From Tetrapyrgos nigripes (lineage: Eukaryota > Basidiomycota > Agaricomycetes > Agaricales > Campanellaceae): 64,000 nucleotides of DNA. The position numbers and the translations under genes are program-made. The DNA lies in the NCBI GenBank assembly GCA_013368315.1, contig JAACJM010000029.1, forward strand, positions 580,320-644,319, written 5' to 3'. Positions 10,441 through 20,699 of this stretch are shown in pieces. Within the stretch, counting starts at the first letter, position 1; the number at the start of each line of letters is the position of its first letter. The notes beneath the pieces are model-generated. The model saw only the letters and a list, made by a program, of their open reading frames with translations, did no database searches and was not told the DNA's origin.

Positions 10441-11060
10441 AAGCCAGCATCTCCAAGGTAATAGCAACCTTCTGGAATTGGAAAATCTGATGTATGAGCA
10501 TTGGAGTAAAGGAATGCATCATTGACTGACCCTTCCCAACCAGTCAGGACATAGAGGAATCGAAGGGAGAATGAACAAGCGGCAAGGATGTTCTGCGAGA
10601 CAAAACCCTTGTGGTTCCTGGAATTTGGTCAATCCTTGGCAGAAGGATTTGCAGCAACATGAGAACCATCCAATCCTCCAATACAGCCTGAGAAAAAAGG
10701 CCAGAATTTGGGATTCTCCTAGAGATAAGGAGCAGGGGGATCGTCCTTGGATGGGAGCCTGACGTAGCGATTGTAGAATTCCGGACTGGAAATGATTCGA
10801 ACCATGTTCTTGAAATACCTGTACTTTTGTAGTCAATTAACAAGGAATTTATGTAGTAATGAAGAATATCACCTGGCTATGGTCTCATTTGATCGCTGGA
10901 ATCTTTCACCAGTATTCCAAACTGCCAATCCAGTGACGCACATATACAGAAAGATCGCGACCTGTTCTTGAACCGTAACTCCTTTGCTTGAGTCAGTGCA
11001 GCCCATTGATCGAAGAGTTATTACCAGAGAAATAAAAACAGGCAAACGGACGCCTAGCTG
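10430..11060 (-). pseudogene. PIF/Harbinger DDE transposase remnant
   Basis: The ORF from 11288 leftwards ends in VTVQEQVAIFLYMCVTGLA and NTGERFQRSNETIAR (about 10869-10985), the N-terminal helix-turn-helix block of DDE_Tnp_4-type Harbinger transposases. Further left, in shifting frames, are FYNRYVRLP, CIGGLDGSHVA (about 10654-10686, first catalytic Asp), LAACSFSLRFLYVLTGWEGS (second block, about 10520-10580) and YYLGDAGF (about 10437-10462, another conserved Asp). The C-terminal catalytic Glu region is missing beyond the deletion joint. Several frameshifts and stops break the product. Whether the N-terminal part of the ORF (11000-11288) is genuine is unclear. Confidence 0.75.
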
Positions 11061-11279
11061 TGTATAAATGCACATAGGGTGGCCATGAATGAGTTCATTG
11101 ACCCAGGCAATACCTGTAAGTGCAGAGGTGTGGTATGGCTCGCTTTCTTCCCTTTCAGGTACGCATAGCGCTGCTCCAAGTGCTGCAAAATTGACAACAC
11201 TGGCTGCTGCAGATACCAATTGTGCTAGATTCTTGTATCCAAGGTTGCTGTCAGACATGGGAGCAAAGGAAGAAGGTTT

Positions 11280-11405
11280 TATTATCACTGATTAATCTAC
11301 AGATAACAAAAAAGGCTAAGAGCCCGTGGCTGTACACTCACATGGGAATTTTATATAAGGGCCATGGCCACTGGCCACGGATTTGAGGCCCATCCGAACT
11401 GGCTC
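11280..11405 (-). repeat. Right TIR of the Harbinger element
   Basis: Inverted copy of 9993-10118, followed by the TAA duplication at 11406-11408. Differences from the left arm include several CG to CA or TG changes. Confidence 0.9.
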
Positions 11406-11408
11406 TAA

Positions 11409-11640
11409 AATATAATGAGGCCACAGAGCTATGTATAACAAATGAGCAAGAAGCACATGTATATGGCTGGAAGGCTGCCAAGGATTCCAATAGAAGAGAA
11501 TATCTTGATGTTCTGTATGTGAAACTGTATAAACCAGTAAAAGACATCAAAATCACAGGTCTTCCAGAGAATGTAGTACCTCTTTCACGTAACAGTGTCC
11601 CAAGTGGTGAGACTTACAGTATAACAAGGAGCCAGGTACA
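11409..11640 (+). pseudogene. Helitron helicase C-terminal fragment
   Basis: Continues the Helitron frame after the Harbinger insertion: NEATELCITNEQEAHVYGWK, then LDVLYVKLYKP and GLPENVVPLSRNS, ending at ITRSQVQ near 11640. Intact fungal Helitron proteins continue after this with a block on superfamily-1 helicase motifs V-VI. Here the sequence changes abruptly into a gypsy reverse transcriptase, so the end of the gene has been lost. No 3' Helitron hairpin or CTRR end could be located. Confidence 0.75.
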
Positions 11641-11649
11641 GATCACCAT

Positions 11650-12773
11650 TGGAACATGTATCAAATAAACAAAAGAAACCTGATGAGGATGGCACTTACG
11701 AACTATGCAATGGAAGCTATCGAGGCAAATGGTTTTGTGTACTCAAGAAAGATGGTAGAGTCAGGATTGTGCATAGTCTGGAACCTCTAAATAAAGTGAC
11801 AATTCAACATTCTGGCTGATGTTGCCAGAGAATTTATGGATAGAGCTTGCCTGGGAACACTAGATATCTTTGTCGGATATGACCACAGATACATAGACAA
11901 GTCTTCCAGAGATATGACCTTTCCAAACACCTTTTGGTCTACATAGGGTTGGACTAACTCAGTGCCTATTTTTCATGATGTTACTTATATTTTGAAGGAA
12001 GAAATGCCACAAGTCGCTATTCCGCTAAAAGGACCTGCATTGAGAAATGAAACAGCTGATGGTGGTTATGAGACTATTCCTGAAAATCCAGGCATACACT
12101 TTCAAAATGTGAATACAGAGAATGAAGTATGCTGGCAGCACATTATCAGGAAAGAAGACGTTTCTTTGCAATCCTGAAGCAACAATAGTGGGCCATAAGT
12201 GTACTTATGAAGTTTGAGAACCTGACAAAAAGACAGTAGAAGTAATTAGGACCTATCTGAACTTAGAAGTTTCCTGGACACAGCTGGAATCTTGAGAGTA
12301 TATATGTGAAGGATTATGCAGAGATCGCTGGAACTTTGTATGATCCTACTAAAAATCTGCCTTGATAGTGGGGTATTATCTCTTTCAAGAAGATGAACTG
12401 GATCCTAAGAAGAAGACTTATCTCTACTTCAGATCTGTGCATCTAAATGATTGGGAAGCACAATTCTCACAGCCAAAGAAGGAGTTATATGGCCTTAAAC
12501 TAGTGCTAGAAGACCCTTTCACTAAAAGAAAGAGGAAAGTTATAAAGAAGGCTAAGCAGGGGTCTATGTGACTGAAGCTATAATAGCTAATGGTTCGTGT
12601 CAACTTGTGTGGAATGTCAAGCCCACCAGTTGAGACTATCTAAAATACTGCCAACCTTAATGCATATGTCATCCTTATTCCGGAAAATACATGTAGACGT
12701 CTCTAAAGTATCTCCTGCCAGCAATAGTTGTAAGAATGTGGTACATGGTCATTGTGCCTTATCAAGATGATGG
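11650..12773 (+). pseudogene. Ty3/gypsy reverse transcriptase-RNase H and integrase start
   Basis: In several frames: PDEDGTYELCNGSYRGKWF, VRIVHSLEPLNKVTIQHSG and FMDRACLGTLDIFVGYD (about 11680-11890, RT fingers and first palm block), ETIPENPGIHFQNVN (about 12073-12118), WEAQFSQPKKELYGL (about 12450-12500, RNase H region) and CVECQAHQLRLSKI (about 12606-12650, the integrase Cys pair). Next come HVDVSKVSPASN and VHGHCALSRW (to 12770), with the first catalytic Asp of integrase. RT is compressed by deletions and the catalytic YxDD block is not visible. The gag and protease are absent, so the copy is 5' truncated. It abuts the Helitron end, so the insertion destroyed or followed that boundary. 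The family matches basidiomycete elements with HSLEPLN and ETIPENPGI signatures. Confidence 0.8.
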
Positions 12774-13058
12774 TCGACATGAATGTGGATTCCAAGGCCT
12801 CTGCACACAACCAGATAACTAGCAATGACTGGGACTCCCAGTGCATTATCAACGCAGTTACACTGCTCTACAGCTGTACTAACACTCCTCTTTGGATCTC
12901 TCTTGTAGATCCAGCCTGTAGGACGCATTTTTTGGCACCCACCCTTCTCTCCCACTGTTCTTATGTACTTATGTTAAACACATAGCTACTGGATCCACAG
13001 AATGTATTTGGGCTTCAGCGTGTTGTGGCTAATCCTCCTTGAGTGATGAGCAGCAGAG
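12774..13058 (+). repeat. R1 repeat, internally deleted copy (R1-C)
   Basis: Starts TCGACATGAATG and ends GAGTGATGAGCAGCAGAG, like the full R1 copies, but only 285 bp: the middle 940 bp or so are missing. The joint lies near GCAATGACTGGGACTCCCAG. It sits inside the gypsy integrase between VHGHCALSRW and KYGIRGITISAYNSQANG. Confidence 0.8.
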
Positions 13059-13442
13059 ACTGGAAGATAAGTATGGCATTAGAGGTATTACTATCTCTGC
13101 CTACAATTCTCAAGCTAATGGCATGATTGAATGCACTCACTTTGACATAAGGCAAGCATTAGCTAAAGCAACTGGCAGTGACCTATTTAAATGGTTTTGG
13201 TTCTTGAAACCAGTTCTGTGGACAGATAGAGTTACACCCAGAAAAGGCTTAGGCTGTTCGCCATGTTTTCGCCAAAGCTTGAGCTCTATAACCCACCAAT
13301 TCTTCTGTAGTAAGAATCCTGTCTAGTAGTTTAACTAACCGAGTGGATTTGACAATGTCAAATGGTAGTATAGGTTCTGCTCCCAACACTATAAAGTATG
13401 ATTAGGAGAATGAATGAACAGAAAAGAGTGGAACTAAAATGC
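13059..13442 (+). pseudogene. Ty3/gypsy integrase, C-terminal half
   Basis: LEDKYGIRGITISAYNSQAN and GMIECTHFDIRQALAKATG, followed by FLKPVLWTDRVTPRKGLGCS, match the end of the retroviral-type integrase core. The catalytic Glu position (GxxER in most elements) reads GMIEC here. After frameshifts, RRMNEQKRVELKML near 13410-13442 begins the post-integrase region, which is cut by R1-A and resumes at 14670. The SDRG/TDNG block expected upstream is missing, replaced by R1-C. Confidence 0.78.
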
Positions 13443-14669
13443 TCGACATGAATGCGGATTCCAAGGGTAGGGAGCATTTTTGAAGGCCTCTGCTCACAAC
13501 CAGATAACTAGCAATGACTTGGAGACCACATCTCCAAGTTATTGCTAATGTTCTCCTTTTGCCAAATTGCACTTCATCTTTGATTTTTTCACTGTTCATT
13601 TCCTACTTGTACCATACCCTTCTCCTGTTCAAATAACATTGTTTACATTGCCCCCAAGCCTTCAACAGCGCTGGGGGTCCATACACCTCCATATGGTGCA
13701 TCTACATACATGTTTTCTTAAAAGTTCTAACTCTTTGAGTTGAGACTTTTAGTGTACACTTGTGCATTGCGATCGCTATACTTACCCGTTTGACCTGCTA
13801 CTTCTACAAAGCCTTTCGTACTATCTCCCGTTTCATTTTTGGCCAAATCGGTTAATATCTGCCTTCGCAATGTTCATTTTAAGTTACAGATCTCTTTTGA
13901 TCAGTTATCTCCTTTCATGACTTTACTCCATTCTGCTTTCCCTTTCACATACCTTTTATATCGAAGTGTCCAGACCGCATCTGGTGCATTCTCTCCGCTT
14001 CCTGCGCTTCCTGTGATCCAGTCTGTCCTGGTCCAGGCTAGATCTCACCCAGTCATCAGATCTGATAAATCCATCAGCAGGTGCCACATGTGTGAGCAGA
14101 GGCCTGTTGATGGGCGAAGTTTTGATGATCTGATTGCTGCTTGCTTTCTCCCCTCATCTCCTACCTCTTCCCCACAAGAAAGCAAGTTTGGTGAGGACAT
14201 CTAGTGCGCTTTTTGGTGGTTTAGACTGTTCTAACCACTGCCACTCCAGTCTGCAGTCACAGTACAGTGCACAGCTCCCTTGTAGCTCACTCTGTGTACA
14301 CTGTAGCTGGTAAGCTTCGCTTCTACAGTCTGTTTAAGCGTTGCTAACACTCCTAGAGCGTACAGATATCAGCCAGACACTTCACTACTCTGTCCTAGTG
14401 TGTTTGTGGGTTGGATATCTCGCTCTCAGTGCGTTATCAATGCAGTTACATCGCTCTACAGCTGTACTAACACTCCCCTTTGGATCTCTCTTGTAGATCC
14501 AGCCAGTAGGACGCATTTTTTGGTACCCACCCTCCTCTCCCACTGTTCTTATGTACTTAAGTTAAACACATAGTCAGTACATCTGTATTAGCGCTACTCA
14601 ATCCGCAGAATGTATTTGGGCTTCAGCCTGCGTTGTGGCTAATCCTCCTTGAGTGATGAGCAGCAGAGG
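13443..14669 (+). mobile_element. R1 repeat, full-length copy (R1-A), unclassified
   Basis: 1227 bp, start TCGACATGAATG, end GATGAGCAGCAGAGG, the same borders as the inverted copy at 24968-26183. It has no TIR, no clear LTR TG..CA ends and no obvious target duplication. A hairpin with 16-bp arms, AGCAATGACTTGGAGA / TCTCCAAGTTATTGCT, lies near the start (about 13510-13548). The one long frame (13839-14204, 121 codons) is only partly kept in the other copies and looks non-coding. Insertion into gypsy pol between VELKML and FKKKYRSVIKNWDF shows it is mobile or was carried by something mobile. It could be a solo LTR, a non-autonomous Helitron (5' TC) or a SINE-like element; I cannot decide. Confidence 0.7.
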
Positions 14670-14765
14670 TTCAAAAAGAAGTATAGAAGTGTGATCAAGA
14701 ATTGGGACTTTAAACTGGGAACACTAGTTCAAGTCTGTAACACTCATATAGAGAAAAAACAAGCC
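14670..14765 (+). pseudogene. Ty3/gypsy post-integrase tail
   Basis: FKKKYRSVIKNWDFKLGTL then VQVCNTHIEKK match the domain that follows integrase in basidiomycete gypsy Pol (VIKDWDFKPGTLVQVRN-type). The match ends abruptly after IEKK at about 14760, where a different sequence starts in the same open frame. Confidence 0.75.
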
Positions 14766-16384
14766 ACATATGAGTGGGATTGCCTCCTAAAGTGTTCATT
14801 TAGGTTTTGTGTTCATGGCACTAAGAAGTGGATGGCAGAATTTCTTGATGAAGAGGTCTTTCCAGTTTCTGAAGAGGCAAGGAAGAAAGCTGCTGCTCTT
14901 GTCTTTCTGAAGGGCAACTATCCATCTGGAATGGAGATTATTGATGCTGCCTTTGGCTTTCTTCTTCATATGGTCAGTCTCCTCAAAGGATTTTCAACTT
15001 TGGTTGAACACCTAACATGATCTTTCCCCAATAGCATTTTCTTTTCAAATTCCTACTTGTCCTGACCAAAAGACATCCTGGTTGTATTCAATTTCTCGTA
15101 TCCCCAGCCTTCCATTGCCTTATTCAAGAAACTGATTATCACTATCAGTTTATTTGAGACGACAATGCTTTCTTTCATCAATGGAAGGAAGCCGGAGGTG
15201 TTGAACATTGCAGGTTGCTGATTTGAGCAACAAGTGGACAAATCTTTGGTCCCATGTATCAGGTCATTTCAACACCTTTGATCCAGATACGGTGGTTGAG
15301 GATTACTTCAGAACAAATGTGATAGATGTTGATGAGGATGTCGTCTAAGATGCTATCTCCAAGATTTCTGCAGTTACCACTCCCCTCCTTGTTCACCCTC
15401 CCATATGTGCTCTGTCTGCCTTTTCATTCCAATTGGATCGTCAACTCGCCCCTTCTCTAATCGAAATCTATCTCTTCACCTTCACAACCTGGCTCATCAC
15501 ACTTATCTCAAACACCTCAATTCACTTCCACCTGTCCAACGTCCCCTTCTCAGCTCTTCAACAATGATCTCAACATTGTCTTGAGCCCTGGAGGAATTTC
15601 AATGGGATTGCTGACCCCTTGTCCCTCTCCAGTACCTCAAGATCCTGTAGAAGAGTCTGAATCCAAAGCTGGAGAAGATAAAATGGATTCAGGAGGTGAA
15701 GGGGGGCTAGGGAACCCTCAGGTGTCCTGGAGTCAATGGGTTTCCATCAGTCTTTGCCCTTCTGAGTTGGTGGGTATGTTTGGAGTTGACAATGCCAAGT
15801 GAGAAAGGAGATGTTGAGGTTGAAATCAACTCATCCTTGAGCCTCCCTTCTCTGGCAACAAACTGTCATGGATGTCATCTGGGTGATGAATACCATGGCC
15901 AAGGAGGAAAAGCTCAAGGAATTGCCTGCAAAAAAGGCATGAGAGCCTTCAACAAGCTCTGCCAAGCCTATCTCCAGGTTTACCCAGAGCTGTGCCCAGG
16001 AGAAGCCCCCATCTACATCCACAGCAGTCACATCAAAACCCAGATCCACTCACACTAGTCTTTCTGTTTCCTCCTTCAAGTCTCTGTCGTCGAAATCTAC
16101 TCACAGTATTGCCTCTAAATAAAGCCTTCCTTTCCCTATCTTTGCATCTATTATGTCTATCACATTGTCATTGTCTCATCATATGTATATAAGAACCTAG
16201 GCTTCTTTGTACATAGGACTTTTGTAAAAGTCCTGTAAACTGTTTACCCTACTCTCATCTATTCTGTCACACTTTTTCAAAAGTACTTACATGCTGTCTA
16301 CAAGCCTTCAAGTATGTCCAAGAGGTAAGTCATCAGCTCTACAGCTCTCCTTCCACATATCTCATACCTTCTACAGTGAGTTCA
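14766..16384 (+). pseudogene. Unrecognised decayed coding sequence
   Basis: The frame continuing from the gypsy tail to 15020 reads KWMAEFLDEEVFPVSEEARK and FLKGNYPSGMEIIDAAFGFL, then stops. Further plausible fragments are SNKWTNLWSHVSGHFNTFD (about 15215-15285), a Ser/Leu-rich part to about 15600, and KEEKLKELPAKK with STSSAKPISRFTQS (about 15895-15995). I do not recognise the family. A perfect 18-bp palindrome GGACTTTTG / TAAAAGTCC occurs at about 16217-16234, and a relative, ACTTTTTCAAAAGTACTTAC, near 16270, the same type of motif found in the introns at 27-32 kb. Codon-like periodicity is weak; it is probably an old gene or element remnant. Confidence 0.3.
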
Positions 16385-17524
16385 TCACTTCATTGTCTGT
16401 CTGATTCGCAGACAGACAATGAAGATGAGAGAGCATGTCAGTGGCAGAAGCTCATCAAGGAGAAGGAGGAGAAGGAGAAGGAGCAACCATGTCAGTAGTA
16501 GAAGCTCATTAAGGACAAGGAGGTGCAATCCACTCTTCACAGGACGGGCTTGCACTCTCTGGACAAGTGTAGTAGCCCAGTATCCTGAACAACTGCTCCA
16601 GGAATTGTTGCTCCTGTCAAGACCAAAAAGCATAGTGGACTAGCTTCCTGAACAACTGCTCTAAGAATTGTCCTTCCCTGTCAAGACCAAGACTAAGACA
16701 GGCTCAAAGGCAAGCACAGCTCACCCTGCAAACCTTCCTCCTTCCAAGTCACAGCTCAAGCCCACAACTTCTCCTCCAAAGAAGAACACCATGTTTCACC
16801 CTGCAGGTACTCAAGGTCTCCCAACCACATTCTCATTCAAAACTGTCTAAAGGCAAAGGTTGTTCCAGATTCTGCATGCCCCTTTCCTGCTGTCTCTCCC
16901 TCTAGACCATCACCAGCTGCACCAGTTTTAAATGATCAGCAGTTGGAAATGGATGTACTGGAATCTCCATGTCCCTCTCACAATGAAATGGACTTGATAG
17001 ATGAGGAAAATTTGGCTTGAGGAAAATTGATCAGCGAGGAGAAAGGACGGAGTGAAGAACATTGAGAGCATAACCAGGACAGATGTGGGACTTTGAGGGA
17101 TTGGTTGAGAAGGAGAAGGGAGGTCCAGATGTCAAGGTATCTAGATGAAGAGAATGAAGAACAAGAAGAGGAGCCTGTACTGGAGGAGGACACGGCCAGG
17201 AAGGACAAGGAAGATGAGGGGCAAGAGCAAGGACAAGGCAAGAGTAGAGATAAGGGACAAGAAAGAATGGAGATGGACAAGAACAAGGACGGGATGTATA
17301 AGAGAGATGAGGGGCAAGAGCAAGAGCAAAATGAGGATAAGGATGAAAGGATGGAGATGGAGAAGGACAAGGCCAGGATAGATACAGGCAAAGAGGGTCA
17401 AGAGGAAAATGAGGCAGGGGATAAGAGAGAATTGGAGCTTGAGGAGGTTGAGGTCTCTCATAACCACTTGCAGGCAGGTCAATGCTGGAACTGCCAACTC
17501 ACCACTGAGTTATGGATGAAATGA
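16385..17524 (+). CDS. Hypothetical highly charged protein, fragmentary
   Basis: The best frame is 17093-17524 (143 codons): RDWLRRRREVQMSRYLDEE, then a long Glu/Lys/Asp/Gln-rich tract and a short tail with AGQCWNCQLTTELW. Upstream, in other frames, are Pro/Ser/Lys-rich pieces (16668-16850) and MDVLESPCPSHNEMDLIDEE (about 16948-17007). A purine-rich stretch (GAAGGAGAA repeats at 16460-16480) adds low complexity. It may be one gene with introns or a pseudogene. No catalytic domain is visible, and charged low-complexity ORFs can arise from purine-rich DNA, so confidence is low. Confidence 0.25.
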
Positions 17525-17575
17525 ACCCTAGTCTCAAGTATTGGTGAGAGCATCTCTCAAAATATCCCATGGACA

Positions 17576-18246
17576 ATGAATCATGGATCTGATCCCTCAA
17601 AAAGCTTCTCTGGATATTCATCAACATCAGAGACAGGGTTTGGGTTTCAGCCCAAAAATGAAGAGCTGGTATCAGAGCATGAGGTGCCATGGTTCCAAGC
17701 AGCATGGGCTCACGACAGACATACAGTGATCCTCACACCACCTGATGATTGCTCAGACCCAGCATTATTTTTGCCCAGTCAATTGGAGGAGATGTGGGAC
17801 TGGTAGTTTGACATGTCAAATCCTTGGCAGGCTGACAGAACAGCTGGCCTCTTGCACACTTCTGAACAACATGGTGTCTGGAAGATTGTCTGTGCACTTT
17901 TTATTCTCATATTTTCTATCACCAATAATTGCACCAATGAGAACAGCATAGCATCAAATTGAGATGAGCAGACAACAGAGATATGGTGACAGATGTCAAG
18001 GAGAGACTGTCAACACTTCACCAGGATGGAAAATTCAAGTTCTCCTCATCCAGTTCTGGGAAGAAGTCCAAAAGAAAGAAAAATGAACTTAAAGCATCCT
18101 TCTTGTCTAAACCTACCAGCCTGAAGAAGCAGAAGACTGCAAAGGAACAGCCCTCTTGCCAGACCCACTCCAAGGCAAAGTTGGAAATGAAAACCACTGG
18201 CCAAGGTCAAGCTAGGGTGAGAGCTAAGGCTAAAGGAAGAAAATAG
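17576..18246 (+). CDS. Hypothetical protein fragments with a basic tail
   Basis: 17576-17806 encodes SGYSSTSETGFGFQPKNEEL and a segment HDRHTVILTPPDDCSDPALF ending EMWDW. 17983-18246 (87 codons) encodes GKKSKRKKNELKASFL and a Lys/Gln-rich tail that would act as a nuclear localisation signal if expressed. They could be exons of one gene with the charged region upstream, but I see no clean splice sites linking all three. The product is unknown. Confidence 0.25.
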
Positions 18247-18250
18247 TGTC

Positions 18251-19315
18251 AAGTCATTTCTTCTGGCTGTCTTGTCAATTTTCCTGCATGTTTGTGAACA
18301 ATATCATACTTTTGCTTAAAATGTATATTACTACTACAATTGAATAAAGATAGTAATTGAAGTCTACTAAGTGGCTAGCAGCTGTTCCAAGTTCATGATT
18401 TAAGTTTAAGTGGCAAAGAGGTTAACTGTTTCCCCAGTTATCCAGCTTATAACAGTTGTTTGAAGAAAGTGCAAGTAACTTTGTAGCAGCATTGACACAA
18501 CATGACACAACAGACACTCTGTTAATATCTTCTCCATGCTAAGTAATCCTGTTTTGGAAAATGATGAATGTGTCAGCTGAAATTCTTACTGTCTGAAGGA
18601 GAAGAAGTGAGGCTGAAGCTCTACATAGAGTCATCATTTGGAGCTTGTCTGCATGTTGCAATATCTAACCCTAACCCTAAGTGTCTGGCCAAGTGCACCT
18701 GCTTCTCAACCCCTCTTCAGCACTACCCTAACAGATACCCCACATTGCCTCATCTGTTCCTGGGCCTCTGAGCTAAGGCATGATACATTAACCACATCCC
18801 TATATGGCAATCCACTTCTCCTCCCTCCTTCTCCTCTTCTAATAGTGAAAAAGATAGTGTTCTTCTAGTCTAAATAGAATGAACATGTAGAGACAAAGGG
18901 AATGGGAAAGTAGCAAGAGAAGTACTACATAACAACTTTAAAACCTATCGACAAGAAAAGATCTGGAGACAAGGAATGACACTGACTTACCTGTCTTGCT
19001 TAGCAACTGACTGACTTGATGGAGGTGGTTGATAACAAAGAGCAAAGCAGGCACAAAGTAGCCTGCATGCATGATGTGACATTAGGCAGGCAAAAAGTAG
19101 CTGCTACTTTTGCTCTTTCTAGGTTGACAACAGGCCAGGACATGTGCCAGATTTCCACATTATTCCTTCTTTGACCTCTTCTGTGTCTGGATCATATCCA
19201 GGCCCATACCCCTCAAACCACCCTTTCCATGTCATGCCATCCAACAACATTCCCTGGAGTGTCCTCAAGGCAGTTGCTTACCAAAAACTTCTGGAGGATG
19301 ACAATGAAGAGTGAT
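18251..19315. other. No gene recognised; short telomere-like motif
   Basis: No ORF with a familiar motif. TAACCCTAACCCTAA occurs at 18666-18680, two and a half copies of the common fungal telomere repeat TTAGGG on the opposite strand. Two and a half copies can occur by chance. The rest is simple AT-rich DNA up to the R1 junction. Confidence 0.4.
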
Positions 19316-20120
19316 TGACATGAATGCGGATTCCAAGGGTAGGGAGCATTTTTGAAGGCCTCTGCACACAACCAGAAAACTAGCAATGACTTGAAGACCA
19401 CATCTCCTCCAAGTTATTGCTAATGTTCTCCTTTTGCCAAATTGCACTTCATCTTTGATTTCTTCACTGTTCATTTCCTACTTGTACCATACGCTTCTCC
19501 TGTTTGAATAACATTGTTTACATTGCCCCAAGCCTTCAACAGTGCTGGGGGGTCCATACACTCCATATGGTGCATCTACATACATGTTTTCTCAAAAGTT
19601 CTAACTCTTTGAGTAGAGACTTTTAGTGTAACTCTTGTGTATTGTGATCGCTATACTTACCCGTTTGACCTGCTACTTCTACATGGTATTATCTATCTCC
19701 CATTTTCATTTTTGGCCAATCGGTTAATATCTGCCTTCGCAATGTTCACTTTAAGTTACAGATCTCTCTTGATCAGTTATCTCCTTTCATGACTTTACTC
19801 CATTCTGCTTTCCCTTTCCCTGGTCCAGGCTAGATCTCACCTAGTGATCAGATCTGATAAATCCATCAGCAGGTGCCACATGTGTGAGCAGAGGCCTGTT
19901 GATGGGCGAAGTTTTGATGATCTGATTGCTGCTTGCTTTCTCCCCCCATCTCCTACCTCTACCCCACAAGAAAGCAAGTTTGGTGAGGACATCTAGTGCG
20001 CTTTTTGGTGGTTTAGACTGTTCTAACCACTGCCACTCCAGTCTGCAGTCACAGTACAGTGCACAGCTCCCTTGTAGCTCACTCTGTGTACACTGTAGCT
20101 GGTAAGCTTCGCTTCTACGT
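19316..20120 (+). repeat. R1 repeat, partial copy (R1-D)
   Basis: Begins TGACATGAATGCGG (first base pair altered from the TCGACATG seen elsewhere) and follows R1-A to the GTAGCTGGTAAGCTTCGC segment. It lacks about 90 bp present in R1-A between the CATTCTGCTTTCCCTTTC block and the GTCCAGGCTAGATCTCACC block. It is joined head-to-head to R1-E across about 165 bp of other sequence. Confidence 0.85.
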
Positions 20121-20285
20121 CTCTCCTCATCTCTGCAAGACATGGGAGCTACATTGTGCATTTGCTGTCACAGGGCAGAGGGACTGGGCTGTCAGTCAAC
20201 TTGCTTCCAAGCACTTCACTAATCCACTTCCCACTCAGCTACTTCAGCTTGTGGTTGAGGACAAGTATGTTGACTTTGACACCGA
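20121..20285 (+). other. Non-R1 centre of the inverted R1 pair
   Basis: About 165 bp that does not occur in the other R1 copies. One frame is open and reads CKTWELHCAFAVTGQRDWAV then SQLASKHFTNPLP and EDKYVDFDTD. The composition looks protein-like, not random, so it may be a piece of coding sequence belonging to, or captured by, a longer R1-bearing element. I recall similar stretches in unannotated basidiomycete proteins but cannot name a domain. Confidence 0.35.
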
Positions 20286-20699
20286 TTTGGCCAAAGATGA
20301 AACGGGAGATGGATAATAACGTACGAAAGGCTGTGCAGAAGTAGCAGGTCAAACGGGTAAGTATAGCGATCGCAATGCACAAGTGTACACTAAAAGTCTC
20401 AACTCAAAGAGTTAGAACTTTTAAGAAAACATGTATGTAGATACACCATATGGAGGTGTATGGGCCCCCAGCACTGTTGAAGGCTTGGGGGCAATGTAAA
20501 CAATGTTATTTGAACAGGAGAAGCGTATGGTACAAGTAGGAAATGAACAGTGAAGAAATCAAAGATGAAGTGCAATTTGGCAAAAGGAGAACATTAGCAA
20601 TAACTTGGAGATGTGGTCTCCAAGTCATTGCTAGTTATCTGGTTGTGAGCAGAGGCCTTCAAAAATGCTCCCTACTCTTGGAATCCACATTCATGTCGA
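20286..20699 (-). repeat. R1 repeat, partial copy (R1-E)
   Basis: Reverse orientation, from the GATTTGGCCAAA..GAAACGGGAG segment to the outer end CATGTCGA at 20699. It corresponds to the first 410 bp of R1-A and retains the AGCAATAACTTGGAGA hairpin. With R1-D it forms an inverted pair whose R1 starts face outwards, like giant TIRs of a 1.38-kb unit. Confidence 0.85.

Larger units (their letters stand above)
9993..11405. mobile_element. PIF/Harbinger-type transposon, internally deleted
   Basis: 1413 bp with 126-bp TIRs starting GAGCCAGTTC and TAA on both sides (9990-9992 and 11406-11408), the 3-bp TWA duplication expected of PIF/Harbinger. It carries remnants of both genes of such elements: a DDE transposase (-) and a Myb/SANT-like partner (+), fused by a deletion near 10440. 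If the element and one TAA are removed, the Helitron frame reads through from GMPVMI into KYNEATELCIT, which fixes the borders. It cannot move on its own but could be mobilised in trans if related elements exist. Confidence 0.85.

Noticed and set aside
10780..10810. tRNA-like B-box GGTTCGAATC on the minus strand
   Set aside because: It lies inside the Harbinger transposase remnant, and no A-box or cloverleaf stems could be drawn around it.
13839..14204. 121-codon ORF inside R1-A
   Set aside because: The inverted R1-B copy keeps only part of it and R1-D breaks it, with substitutions in all codon positions by eye. It looks like a non-coding repeat with a chance frame.
16440..16480. Arg-rich peptide from GGAGAAGGAGAAGGAG-type repeats
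   Set aside because: A simple purine-rich repeat; the Arg run appears only in one chance frame.
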